Below are positions 11,376 to 24,500 of a stretch of 64,000 nucleotides of DNA, one piece after another. This stretch comes from Eucommia ulmoides (lineage: Eukaryota; Streptophyta; Magnoliopsida; Garryales; Eucommiaceae). Location of the stretch: contig CM028326.1 of the NCBI GenBank assembly GCA_016647705.1, positions 22,459,901-22,523,900 on the forward strand. The letters run 5' to 3'. The notes beneath the pieces are model-generated. The model was not told the origin of the DNA and ran no database searches. It saw nothing but the letters and a program-made list of their open reading frames with translations. The position numbers and the translations under genes are program-made. How positions within the stretch are numbered: position 1 is the first letter of the stretch; the number at the start of each line of letters is the position of its first letter.

Positions 11376-12671
11376 GAATAAAAAATTTACAGTAGCGCGA
11401 GTATGTAGGTATATATGTATGGTTGGATATACGTCGATGGGTCAGGTCACGTCGGGTTGACGTCACGCCTGGCCTCGGGTGACAGGTGCTTGGGGTGGGG
11501 TGTAACATATAGTGTGCTTAAGTACGGGTATCAAACCACAAGGATCGGTCCTGTAATTATCAATTTTTAATTATTTTTCTCACTTTTAGAGTGACAATTT
11601 GAAAATTTTAATTGCAAAGAAATAAAGTTTTGATAAAAATAAAAATAAGAGATTGGGTTAAGAATTATAAATCTGTATTTTGAGATTTATGTTGTTATCG
11701 CGTTTTCTTCTTTAATTTGGATTTGTAAAAACGAGTGTTCCAAACGATAAGTCGGAACTACTCAGAAATATTGGATTGTTATTCTCTGACATGATTTATC
11801 TTCGGTATTTAATTCCTACACTATACTAATCTAAAGTGAATTAAAATTTAGGCATAAACTATTCAGACCAATAATCAATCCCCATGAATATGATTGCATA
11901 ACCATTAAATCTAGACCATAGGTGCAAGTTCTAATGTTCAAGTAGTAATTAAATTTAAACCAAAATTTCTACAAGAATATTTTAACAATAGATTCAATTA
12001 CAATAAAATTATTTTTAAGAACGAGTTTCATGTTATGCAATAGTTTATACAATATCCAAAAATTAAATAGAAAATACAATATTACATAAATTCAAAATAC
12101 CTTATCACATCCTAACCTGGTGTAAGAAAATTTAGCTGCTCATAGGTGCGTGCAATGATATTTTCCTAAAATACAAAAAATAGAAGAACAACAAGAAAAA
12201 GCTATTAATTCTTCTAGGAATGAAGTAAAAATTGATGTTACATTTAGTTCCAATCCTCCCCCTATTTATAGATTTTTTACTTTAGGGGTGCAAATGGGAA
12301 TAAAATAAAGAGAGAGATAGGGGCAATTGGGCAATTAACCAACTTGGCCAGAAGGGCTGGTATACGGCCAACCCATAGAGTGGACTGGCCAAGTGGTCAA
12401 CTCGTGGGCGGCCAGTCGAGCTATCGGCTCAGCTCCTTTCTTAGGGGTGGCTTGATTGAATCGCCCTGCTTTGTCTTTTTTGTCTTCTGTTCGGCTTGAT
12501 GTGGTTTGTTCATTTTTCATCCGATTTGCTCTAAATTAATGTTGTTTTGTTCCAAATTCAAAAACCTACAAAAATAAATAAAGTAACATAATTTACAATA
12601 TTTTATTTTGATCGAACGATTAACAAAACTAAATTTATTGGTACGAAATCGAACAAAATGAGGTGCGATGA

Positions 12672-13830
12672 TACCCCCAAACCTAATTTTTACTAGTTCT
12701 CAAGCAAAACTAAACATAATAATTAAATAAAAGGCCACTTTTATAGGAAACACGATTGCATTTAGCGCATGCAACAAGCGTTTAAACCCTTAAGTTACCC
12801 CTAGTGGACAAGTATAGTTTCGTGAGAGTTTACAGTGATGCTACCGGCAAATATCTCAAGTTCCTTAGTGTGAATTTTATTTCTTACAAGATATTTATCA
12901 ATCATGTCTAATGATAACATATCAAATCAATATCAAACAAGAGTTACTGAGATAGTCATTGATCTTACATCACGTAATTCCTAATAATATTCATTATTGC
13001 ACCCACAACATACATACACTCTCGTTTATAATGAATTTAGCACATAGTAACTAGTTAACTGGTTTTAAACAATCAAATGACTTTTTCTTGATATATTTCC
13101 TTTAAATAAGTGACATGTGCAATAATAACCCTATTGGGTTTTCTAAGATATCCGTGTAGCGAGTGTTGGGCCAATGATTTCAATCCAATTGGATCGGGGC
13201 ATTAGGTGTTTAAGGATCCTTTAAGCTTAATAACTCGAACAACTTAGACTTCGAAATTAATGAGTCACTTATTGTCTTAACAAATCGCTTCTGCCTTTTG
13301 ACGAGAAAACTCGAAGCTTACTGAGGCAAGAGACCCAATTACTTAGCGAAAGTTCATCACTAAGATAGAAAATATTTATTACTAATGCAATAATTTTTTT
13401 TAACATATATATTGAAACTCTAGGGATAGGTTATATTTATACCAAAATTCAGTAAATCAACTCATGTATTAAATTTAAAATAAAAGAAAATTAGCATGCA
13501 TAAGGTTGAAAAATACAATATTTTTAAAAATCAGTGCTCTGCTCCAATGATTATTTAACAAACTCTAGTTTATACCCAATAAACGTGTTATCATAGGATA
13601 GATTGATAAAATTAAGTGCGAAATAAAATATCAAAAGGAATACAAGCATTTACCCCTACAAACCTAAATCTCGCATTGTCCTCAATAAGAAAATTATGAA
13701 ATTAATTAAGTAAGGAACAATACAACCTTGGTGTAACTGAATTATTCAGCCTGACTTGAATGCTTGTAAACCTGTTTGTCAAAACACTAAAGAAACTCAT
13801 CAAATCAACATAAAAATTAAAATTAGAAAA
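12672..13830 (-). other. Element X region between pol and the 3' LTR, non-coding
   Basis: About 1.1 kb with no supported coding. The element's GGGAGGCAACCCA-type palindrome, common in this lineage downstream of pol, appears as GGGTTGCCTCCCA near 13,843-13,855. In full-length Athila elements an envelope-like frame may occupy this place, but none is recognised here. Confidence 0.5.
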
Positions 13831-16800
13831 CTAAAACAACAGTGGGTTGCCTCCCACTCAACGCTAAGTTCAACATCTTTAGCCGGACGTGATGGGTCAT
13901 CGAGAATAGATCGGGTCAACCAATTTTATTGCTTCGATAATGCTCCGCTCCTCGTAGCCTACCATATACTTCAACCTCTAGCTGTTAACCTTAAATTTTC
14001 GACCGTCTCTCAATTCAATGATCTCCACTACCCCACTAGGGTACACTCTTTCAACCATAAAAGGCCATCTCATTTAGATCGAAGTTTGCTTGGGAAAAGT
14101 CTCAACTTTAAATTGAACAACCATACCTTTTGATTAGGATGAAAGGATTTTCTATTAATGATTTTATCATGAAAAGCTCTCATCCTCTCCTTATAAATTT
14201 TTGAATTCTCAAAGGCTTCGTTTTGCAAGTCGTCCAACTCTGAAAGTTGAAGCTTACGTTCATCCCCTGCCCGTTTAATCTCAAAATTTAATGCTCTCGT
14301 AGCCTAATAAGCATAATGCTCTAGCTCGATAGGTAAATGACATACATTTCCATATACCAACCATAAATGTGATATACCGATAGGAGTTTTTTAGGCTGTA
14401 CAGTACGCCCATAATGCATCAATCAAGCTCTCTGACCAATCCTTACGGTTGGGACGTACCGTTTTCTTTCGTATCTGCTTTACTTCTCGATTAGATACCT
14501 CCGCTTGACCATTAGTTTGAGGATGATAAGGTGTGGCCACTTTGTGAGTCACAGAGTAATTTTGTACCAATGCCTCAAATGGCCTATTGCAAAAATATGT
14601 TCCTTCATTGCTAATGATCACCGAGGGTGTCCCAAACCTACTGAAAATATTATCCCTCAAAAAGTGAAACACTACCCTATGGTCATTTGTTCTAGTAGCT
14701 ATTGCCTCAACTCACTTTGAAATATAGTCTACTGCTAACAAGATATAACGGTCCCATGAAATCAATGCCCCAGACATAAAAAAGCTCCACTATCAAAATA
14801 GGTTGAAGGGACATCATATCTCGATGGGATATTGATCCCATGCACTGGCACCGGTCACAAGACTGATAGAACTAGTGCGTATCTTTGAATAGTAGCTATT
14901 GCCTCAACTCACTTTGAAATATAGTCTACTTCTAACAAGATATAACGGTCCCATGAAATCAATGCCCCAGACATAAAAAAGCTCCACTATCAGAATAGGT
15001 TGAAGGGATATCATATCTCGATAGGATATTGATCCCATGCGCTGGCACCGGTCATAAGACTGATAGAACTAGTGCGTATCTTTGAATAGGGATGACCAAT
15101 AGAATCCACTTTGAAGTACTTTTTCTATTGTTCTTTTCCCCCCCAAAATGTCCCTCGCATACCTGGGAGTGGCAAAAATATAGAATACTGTCAAACTCAT
15201 TTTCAGGCACACATCTCCTTATTACCTGGTCTGCGCAATGCTTAAATAGGTGAGGGTCCTCCTAGTAAAAATATTTGACCTATGAGAAAAATCGGTATTT
15301 ATCCTGATTTGTCCACTGAGAAGGCATTTCACTTGTAGCGAGGTAGTTTGCAATGTTCGCAAACCAAGGTGGAGACATTTGAGTCACAGAGAAAACTGCT
15401 CATCAGGAAAGGAATCCCTAATTGCGTATTGTCCCTTACTCTCCTCGATAAAAACTTGAGATAGGCGATCAGCCACAACATTTTCTACTTCCTTCTTGTC
15501 TCTAATCTCAATATCAAATTCTTGAAGTAAAAGAATCCACCTAATCAATCGAGGTTTTGTCTCTTTTTTTGACAAGAGGTACCTTAGAGCTGAATTATCA
15601 GAGAATATGATAATTTTCAACCCTAGAATATAAGATCAAAATTTAGCTAAAGCAAAGACAACGACCAACATTTCTTTCTGAACGGTAGTATAGTTCACTT
15701 GCACTTCCACAAGTATTTTGCTTGCATAATATACCACATGTGGTACCTCGTGCACTCTTTGCCCTAAAACAGCACCGATCGCATAATCAGATGCATCACA
15801 CATAATCTCAAAGGGGCAAGAGTAATCCGGAGGCTGAATTATAGGGGCGAAGATCAGTTTTGCCTTGAGCGTCTCAAACGCCTCTCGACATGATTCATTG
15901 AAAAAGAAAGGCACATCCAGGGTAAGCAGATTGCAAAGGGGTCGTGCAATTTTGCTAAACTCCTTGATAAAACATCGGTAGAATCCTACATGACCCAAGA
16001 AGGATTGAATTTGCTTAACAATTGTGGGCGATGGCAAATTTGCAATAATATCAACTTTCGCTTGGTCCACCTCGATCCCCTTCTTGGAGACGACATGTCC
16101 TAATACAATACCTTATTGCACCATGAAATGAATTTTCTCCTAGCTCAGCACCAAATTTGTTTCCTCGCACATTGCTAGAACTTTCTCAAGTTTGTCAAGA
16201 CATCGTTCAAATGATGTCCCAAAAATCGAGAAGTCATCCATTAAGACTTCAAGGAAGTTATCGATCGTGTCTGAGAAAATTGAAATCATGCACCTTTGAA
16301 AAGTCACTGGTGCATTGCACAACTCAAATAACATCCTTCTGTACGCAAATGTGTTGAATGGGCATGCGAATATCGTTTTCTCTTGGTCTTCTAGAAACAG
16401 TGGGATTTGGTTATATCTCGAGTATCCATCAAGGAAACAATAGTAAGGAAAACCCGCCAATTTCTCAATAATTTGATCAAGGTATAGTAGCGGAAAGTGA
16501 TCATTTATTGTTATGGTATTGAGCTTTCGATAGTCAATACAAACTCGCCACCCGGTGGTCTCTCTAGTGGGAACTAATTTTTGCCCGGAATATTTTACTA
16601 CTGTGATCCCTAATTTCTTTGGGACCACTTAAATTGGGTTTACAAATTTTCTATCAGAGATGGGGTAGCCTGCGTTTTATAGCTTCATGACCTCCTTCTT
16701 TACCACATTTCTCATATTAGGATTAAGCTTTCTCTATAACTCCCTTGTTGGCTTTGCATTGTCCTCGAGGTAGATTTTATGCATACACACTGAAAGGTCA

Positions 16801-17899
16801 ATTCCCTTCAAATCTGCCATGTTCCATCATATGGCCTTCTTAAAACATTGAAGAACGTTCATTAATTTCTCTTATTGCTTTCCAGTGAGGTTGGTCGAGA
16901 TAATCATAGGTAGGGTATCATTGTGCCCAAGGAATGCATACTTGAGTGAATCCGAGAGTGGTTTTAACTCTAGTGATGGTGGTGATTTGAGGGATGGCTT
17001 TAAAGGGATATCTGCTAATAGTGGTAGTGGTTCAATCTTTCTAAACCACGGGATATCAGTGTTGGATATTGCTAGCAGTTCATGGATTTCGTCTCTCAGT
17101 TCTTTGGATTCTCATCCTTCATATTTACTAAGATCTTATCGAGATAACATTGAAGGTAGAGACTTTTCCACTAACTCATCAATTTGATCAGCCCAAAAAC
17201 AGTCAAAGGTGTTTTTATCAAAGGGTTGATTAATCGCATTGAAAACATTGAATCGTACCTTCATGTTTCCAAATGAAACAACCATAACATCCGATCGACA
17301 GTCAATGCAAGCATTGGCAGTGGTGGCGAGGAAAGGTCATCCTAAAATGACAGGAATTTGACAATTTGGGTTGGGGACTAGTTCCATGTCCAGAACTATG
17401 AAATCCACGAGATAGAAAAATTTTTATACCCATTCTAGTACGTCTTCAATGATCTATTTTGGTCTTCGGATTGACCTATCAGCTAACTAAAGTGTCACTG
17501 ATGTAGGTTTTAAATCCCCCAAACCTAGACGCTCACAAACAAAAAACGACAACAAATTTATACTTGCGCCTAAATCTAGAAGAGCCTTTGCAATAGGTTG
17601 GGCTCCTATTATACATGCAATGGTCAGGACGCCTGGGTCTTTATATTAGTAGAGTTTCACAACCTAAGATGGAGCTCACTTATTGTGTTAACAAGACCTT
17701 TTTCGACACATGTGTTCTAGATTTTCTCTTCCATGTACAAAGGTCTTTTAAAAACTTTGCATACGCAGAGATTTGTTGGATAGCATCCAAGAATGGAAGA
17801 TTAATTTTGACCTGTTTAAAGGTCTTAAGGATATCTTCCATTTTAGCACTATTTCGGTTGAATAGTGAAGGTTGGTTCAAGCATTGAGAAAACGGTGCT
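13830..17899 (-). pseudogene. Element X pol region (protease, RT, RNase H, integrase), fossil
   Basis: Reading on the - strand, the parts come in Ty3/gypsy order. A protease region lies at about 17,490-17,640 (DLGASIN motif). Reverse transcriptase lies at 16,140-16,660 (GWRVCIDYRKLN and a LMDDFSIFG segment at the catalytic Asp pair). RNase H lies at 15,384-16,070 (DASDYAIGAVLGQ). Integrase lies at about 14,390-15,350 (YHPQTNGQAEVSNREVKQI), with a C-terminal part to about 13,850. The phrases are those of the Athila clade. It is broken in many places and was interrupted by the insertion whose edge is at 17,900. Confidence 0.85.
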
Positions 17900-19287
17900 T
17901 GGTAGCGGAATATTACGTCGTTACTTTCACCACAAGTGTACGGGTCAAGTTTTAGTATAATGGGAAGAGTAGGGGTTGTCGTATCCGTAAGGATTATATT
18001 AGATGGTTGTTAAGTACCGCGATTGTCATAACCTAACTTTATCTAGGTAACTCAATTTATAGTTTTTGTTAATATAATATACTAAACTAAATTAAACTAA
18101 TTATACCAATATTACTAATATTAATGTTAATGGGAGTAAATTTCCTATGGTTTAACTTCGTTCACTTAAACGTGTTCGTTTCAATCTAGTTTACATTAAC
18201 AACATTCATCCTATCCGATAATCTCGGTATCAAAATCTCACTCACTATCTCTCCCATTGTAAAGTGAATGAATATATGAGTTTTTGTCAACGCTGAAGTC
18301 CCCCTAAACCGTCTATACGACACTTGGTCAGACGCGTCTCGCCCCAACATCACAGATTGTACATTTTCTAATACCCTCCCGGGTCATTAAATCGTCATGA
18401 TATGTTTAACTCTAGTCTGAATCCGGGGTTACCTCTCTCGAGTGTCAAACCCCTATTTCTCAATATATCTTAACAAGTATATAAAAGTAGAAGAATGGTA
18501 AACACAATCAAACATGGATGAAAAAACCGATAATGAAACAAAAATAAAACCAAACAACGTTTTTATAAACAAATCGCTCTCTAGACAATATATGTTTAGT
18601 TTCTCATGGCCATAACCACATATACAATAATATACAAGCTAAACATATACAAAACAATCAATCAAACTAAGAAATAGAGAGAAAAATGAGGAGACTAGCC
18701 ATTATCTAAAGAACCGATGCTAAAATTGCTCCGAGATTGTTTCCCTCTTCTTGGAATTGTGATATTCTCTTGGTTGAATGACCTTGGAGCTCTCAAGACC
18801 TCCCAAAAAACATGCTTTATGTGTGGGAGCAAGAGGTAATACATATGAGATCCAAAATATCCCAAAATATCTATTCTAGCTGTTGTTAAACTACTGCAGT
18901 GGTAGGATCACCACTACAGTGGTGGAAAGTCAATAGACTTTCTGCTAGATGATCACTGCAGTGGTGGTTTCGCCGCTGCAGTGGTGACACCCTTTCTTCT
19001 TTTGTCTGTAACTCTCTCGTTCAAACTCTAATTGAGGTGATTCAAAAACCTATAGAAATCTAAGACAGACAACTTTCATGTTTTGAGTTGTTCCAAAATA
19101 AAATTGAATCATGTTCTAAATTGGCATTACAGTTACTACACTTGTACCGATTTTGCCTATTTTCACTAATTTATCCAAAAACCTATAAAACAATACAAAA
19201 ACACATTAAACTAACAAAAGTGCTTGAAAACACACAAATATTTGAATCTAAAAATACTTGATTTGTTGGTAAATAAACCACTCATCA
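17900..19287 (-). repeat. 3' LTR of element Y
   Basis: A 1,388-bp direct repeat of 26,701-28,038. It contains a cluster of short palindromes around 18,890-18,990 (for example CCACTGCAGTGG-type sites). Confidence 0.8.
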
Positions 19288-20880
19288 AATACCCCCAAAC
19301 TCAAACGTTTGCTGTCCTCAAGCAAAAACACACAAACAAGAAAATAAACTATCACAACGAATTAACGAACACAAATACTAAACAACGAATAAAAACACAA
19401 ACAACGGCATACGAGTTTTGAATTCAACTAATCGGAACGAAATATTTTCCCTCAACGGCCCCCAATTTTATCGAGTTCAGGAGTAAAATGCACCACGTGA
19501 TATTCTAGAATTTCAACATTCAATAATGGTAAACGTCATTCTGAATCCTATCAAAGTGTATGTGTGTGAGAACTTAATAATACAACCATCCAAAGACTAG
19601 ATTGGATTATCCACCAACGAAGTTCATGATTTGAAACCGATAAGGCATAGAAATTCCATAAGCCAGACTGGGTTCCACTCTCCACTAATGTAGGCTTGGA
19701 AGTTCAAAAAGATCAATAGGACTTGGTTCGATTTTTAACATTTGGCCAACGGTATATCAGGAATATAAAATAGGTTAATGTCATTAACTCAATGATACCC
19801 AAGGCACAACGCCTGACACACAATCACACTCGAACCCCTATGGATAAATTTGAAACAACTCTGAACATACATTTAAGAACGACGTACTCACTTGTCAAAA
19901 AAAAATGGATATTGAACTATATTTAAATATAGTTTTTTTTAATATACCATACCCCTAAACTTATTCGATTATTAAAATTTCATGGGTGTGGTTAAAACAA
20001 AAGAAAAATGACAAGTGAGTACTCGAATACTAAACCAATCAAAAGTTCACCCTAAACCCAACCACTCACTTCAAGTAACATACATGAATGCTAACTTGAT
20101 TCACTCAAATTATGCCTTCAGTTCAGCGATATAGATTTGGAAAGAATTTAATTGGCCAAGGTATTTGTTATGTGTTCAGATTTGAAAAGGAAAATTGGCT
20201 TCGACAGGGTAACGAAGGATAAACATTTTACAAGGTAAGCTTCAAAGGCTCAAGAGAATCAAATAAATGCCTAAATCACGTCTTCTGAACAACCTCGCCT
20301 AGGATTTTGCCTCAAGTTTTCCCCAATCAGGTTCTAGAATCTCTTAAAAATTGTCATAAATTTGGCTAATGGATAATTGGACTCAAATCAATTGAATAAT
20401 TATACATTGAGTCTATGTTCTCGTGCAAATTAGGATCCACAATAACTTTCACAAAAATGACATGCCGAGCACACAAAACACATATGAATGGGCATTACCC
20501 TTGACCTCGAAAAACAATTAGGGGATAATATCATCATCGGGTAATGGCCCAGATGAACACAAAACTCAGCACACAACAACACATCTACAAACATAAACAT
20601 ATACTACTCTAACATACATGCATATAATAAACTAAACTACACAACTAACAACAATTAAACATACTAAACATCACCCCAAAACTTAAAACGGTCACCATTC
20701 ATAGTGACCCAATCATCAATCTCAACATTTAGCATGTATTATAGTAACAAATGGAGTTTAGAACACGTACCTGGGAGGCGAGAATGAAGTCGGCGGTGAT
20801 GATCTAACTTATTTTGAAAACTTGGGTTACCTCCTAAGAAGTGCTTACTTTATAGTCCTCAACTTAACATAGAGAATTGC
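19288..20880 (-). other. Element Y internal region, non-coding part
   Basis: About 1.6 kb with no supported coding. It is similar on the opposite strand to the internal part of element Z (for example the phrase AGGTACGTGTTCTAAA near 20,760 and near 23,370), which shows that Y and Z belong to related families. Confidence 0.55.
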
Positions 20881-21565
20881 TCGTCAAAGAACGGCTTCTA
20901 CCCATAGTAAGTATCGCACAACACCACATATGGGTCTTGATTCTGAACGCCCTCAAGCTTTGCGAGATTTGGCATTGCTTGGCTTGAACTCTCAACAAGA
21001 CTCAGCTCCGAATTTTGTGCTTGGTTGGCATGAATGAATGGAGCTAAAGGTGACGAAGAATAATTGAGCCACATTAGATCCTCATAGATGTGATTTTCTT
21101 GGATCGGTGGCGGCATCAATAGTTGGATCTCAAATGGTGAAGAATCACAATTGTTAATCCAGGCTTGGGTTTCCGTTTCATTCGAATTATCGCCATTGAA
21201 ATCACCCAAGTTTTTCCCACTCGTATCTAGTTTCTCCTTGTGGCTTTCACAATTGGATATGGCTTGTGAGTCTCTCAGTGCCACTTCCTCTGAGTCGTTC
21301 TCAATGAAGCAAATAATCTAATAGATTTGAGTCTCAAGAGACTTTATGGTCTCATCAATTTCAGTGCAGGTAATCTTAATAGTGTCAAGATGAACCTCAT
21401 ACTCATTGAGATGATCATTCGTCTCCCTCCAAAAAGCCTGAGTGATCTCCGCCATAAATTCAACGAACATTTCTTCCAGGGTGGAAGAAGACTCCACATG
21501 TTGGTCCGGAGTGTCAATCCATGGCATCGATATAGTGGAACTATCCCCCAAGCATTGGTAACTTG
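20880..21565 (-). pseudogene. Element Y gag-like remnant, downstream part
   Basis: Two - strand frames (21,318-21,551 and 20,898-21,284) encode a hydrophilic, coiled-coil-like stretch (FVEFMAEITQAFWRETNDHL) and then an acidic, low-complexity tail. In Athila gag proteins a coiled-coil linker of this sort follows the capsid-like domain. No pol follows. Fossil. Confidence 0.5.
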
Positions 21566-21570
21566 GTGAA

Positions 21571-24500
21571 TGATAGGTGTGATCTACCTATCTATTTCTA
21601 AACCGAACTAAGTTAGTTTTCAAGTATTTTTATAATATTTTATTACGTTTTAATTAGTTTTTATTCTTTTTGTATAAATTAGGTGTGTGGGGTGAAAATG
21701 TATGAAAACGGAGCGTAAACAATCAAATCAGACCAAGAACGGTGGAAGAACAAGCACAGAAGCAAGATTCAGAACAGCAGCCCACCGCCACGGCGGTGAA
21801 AATACAGAGAGGGCTTAATCTTGATGGACGTCTACCGTTGTGGTGGTGAAACTGCAGGATAGTCCTTGATTCCACCGCTGACTTCACCGCCTAGGCCGTG
21901 GCTTAACCGACCTACCCACCGCTGCGGCAGTCAGTTCTGCACTAGATTAGATATTTTTCCTATTTAAGCCATTCTCCTCCCTCATTTTCAATCTCTCTTG
22001 CATGCTACCACCCTTGAGAGCCCTTAGGGCTTAGAATAGAATAGAGAGAGAGAGTTTGGGGAGTGCTCAAACAATTCCGAAGGAGAAGATTACCATGCAG
22101 AGAATGAGAAGCGATCGTTGAACAGTTTTAGCATCCAAACTTCAGACTACGGCTAAGTTCATCCGTTTTTTCTTTTGTTTCTTAACTTCAATAGTTGTCT
22201 GACCATGTTTAGCTCAATTTTAATTGTAATATGGTTATGGACATAGGATAAACTTGGATTATCTGAGGGATTAATATTATTTATAAAAATGTAGTTTTGT
22301 TTGAGTTGTGTTTCTTTAATGATTGTTCTTCATTATTCTGATTGTGTTTGTCGTTATTCTATGATTATATGCTAGTTTAGATATATTGAGAATACGGGGT
22401 TTGACATTCGGGAGAGGTAACCTAGGATTCAGACTAGGGTAAACACAACGCGACTTTCTAATGACCCGGGAGGGTGTTAGAAAGTGTGTAATCCATGACA
22501 TTGGGTCAAGACTCATGTGACTATATGTTCGAAATGACGTTCGAGGGGGACTTCGGCGTCAACGCGAAGTCATGTATTCATTCACTAAACACTCAGGAGA
22601 GGGAGTGAATGAGTTTAAGATGCAGATATTATCGAATAGGTCAAATGTCATTATTGTAAACTAAACGAAATCAAGCGCGTTTAAGTAAATCAAGCTAGTC
22701 CCTATATAATCCTTCCCCTAACCATCTCGTTTTAGTATAATTAGTATAGATTAATTAGTAGTAAATTAATTTTGTATATTTTAATTTAAAATCATTCTTT
22801 TTTGCCTAAATAAAATTACGTTATGATAAACACGGTACTCGATAATAACGATAACCAATCCCTGTAGACACGATACCCCTACTCTCCCCACATTTACTAA
22901 AACTTGATCTTATATACTTACGAGTAGTCATATGTGAGCGATTAAATTCGTGGCGTAAAAATTTTTGGCGCTGTTGCCGAGGATTGGATTGGGTTATTAT
23001 CGATATTGTGAGTAAATGACCCTATTTTACTTTAGGCATTTCTTTTGTTTATAATTTTTTTTTTTGTAGTTTTGTTTTTATTTCTTATGCAGGGTACTTG
23101 ACGATGTTACATTGATAGGTATTAATGCATTTCTTTCAACGGGATTCCGAGCCATTTTATAGTGCTTGGGCCACGCATATAAGCCGGTGAGGCGTGTCGT
23201 TGAAAGATCGAACCATCTAGAGCAATATCTCGCCAAGCTTGAGGTTGTTCTAAGTATGTCAGGCCGAGGACATTAAACCACGCGCTTCTTGGGAGACAAC
23301 CCAAGGTAAAAAATAAATTAAATCCGTCACAGCCGAATTGATTCGGAGGCGAGATTCTCTCGCCTCTCAGGTACGTGTTCTAAACCCCCTTCATCAGTAT
23401 GCTTTAATTTTAAATGTTGAGATTGATGATTGGGCCGCTGAGAACACTGTCTGTTTTAAGTTCGGAAGTGATGTGTAGTATAGTATGTTAAATGTTTTAT
23501 TGTTTTCTTGTGTGCATGTTTGTTTAGGTTAGTTTGTGTTTGTTTGTATTTGTTGTTGCATACTGAGTATTGCGTTCATCTGGGCAGTTACCCGATAATG
23601 ATATTATTCCCTGGTTGTTTCCGAGGTCAAGGGTAATACCCATGTATGTGTGTTCTTTGTGCTTGACAACGCGTTTTGGTAAAAATTATTGTAGATCCTA
23701 ATTTGCACGAGCACATAGACTCAATATATTTCTATTCATATGATTTTAGGCAAAATATCGATTAGCCAAACTCATGATAAATTAAGAATTCTAGAACTTG
23801 ATTGAGGGGAAATTTAAGGCGAAATCCTAGGCAAGGTAGTTCAAGAGATATGATTTAGGCATTCATTTTGTAGTTTGAGCCTTTTAAGCGTACCTTGTAA
23901 CATGTTTACTCCTCATTACCCTGTCGAAGCCTAAATTCCATTTCAATTCTAAACACATAAGCAAATACCCTGGCCAGTTAATCTTTTTCCAAACCTATAT
24001 TACTGAATTGAAGGCATATTTGAGTGAATCAAATTAGTAGTTACAAATGCTTCTTGATGTGAGCGGTTGGGTTTAGGAAGAACTTTAGATTGGTTCGATA
24101 TTCGAGTACTCACTTATCATTTTTTGTTCATTTTAACCGCAACCGTGAAATCATAATAATCGAATAAGTTTGGGGGTGTGGTTAGTAAAAAAAAACAAAA
24201 AAAAAATGTAAATATCGTTAAATTTACGTTTCTTTTGACAAGTGAGTACGTCGGTCTTAAATGTTTGTTCGGGATTGTTTCTAATTTATCTATGGGGGTT
24301 CAAGAGTGAATGTGTCAAGCGTTGAGCCTTGGGTAATGTTAAGTTAACAACGTTGACCCGTTTTCTATTCCGAATTACCCTTGGCCAAATATTCCATAAT
24401 CGAACCAAGTCCTTCTGATCTTTATGAACTTCCAAGCCTACATTAGTAGAGAGTGGACCCCAATTAGCATATGGATATCCTAGTCCTTTACGGTCTAAGT

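Larger units (their letters stand above)
8715..11507 (+). mobile_element. Solo LTR of a chromovirus-like Ty3/gypsy family
   Basis: A 2,793-bp sequence starts TGTAAGACCC, ends GGGGTGTAACA and is flanked by the perfect duplication TATAG (8,710-8,714 and 11,508-11,512). It matches the two LTRs of the element at 33,391-44,408 over most of its length, including the start, the repeat array at about 10,430-10,740 and the end. No internal region remains. It sits inside the 3' LTR of element X, so it is younger than X. Confidence 0.85.
8665..12671 (-). repeat. 3' LTR of element X, split by a solo LTR
   Basis: Sequence 8,665-8,714 plus 11,508-12,671 matches the right-hand LTR (30,215-31,409) throughout. 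A T/G-rich polypurine tract on the - strand (about 12,672-12,682, + strand ACCCCCAAACC) borders it, as expected for a 3' LTR. Confidence 0.8.

Noticed and set aside
13756-14133. A 125-codon + strand frame over the element X pol tail
   Set aside because: It is the antisense of the integrase C-terminal region, which reads on the - strand.
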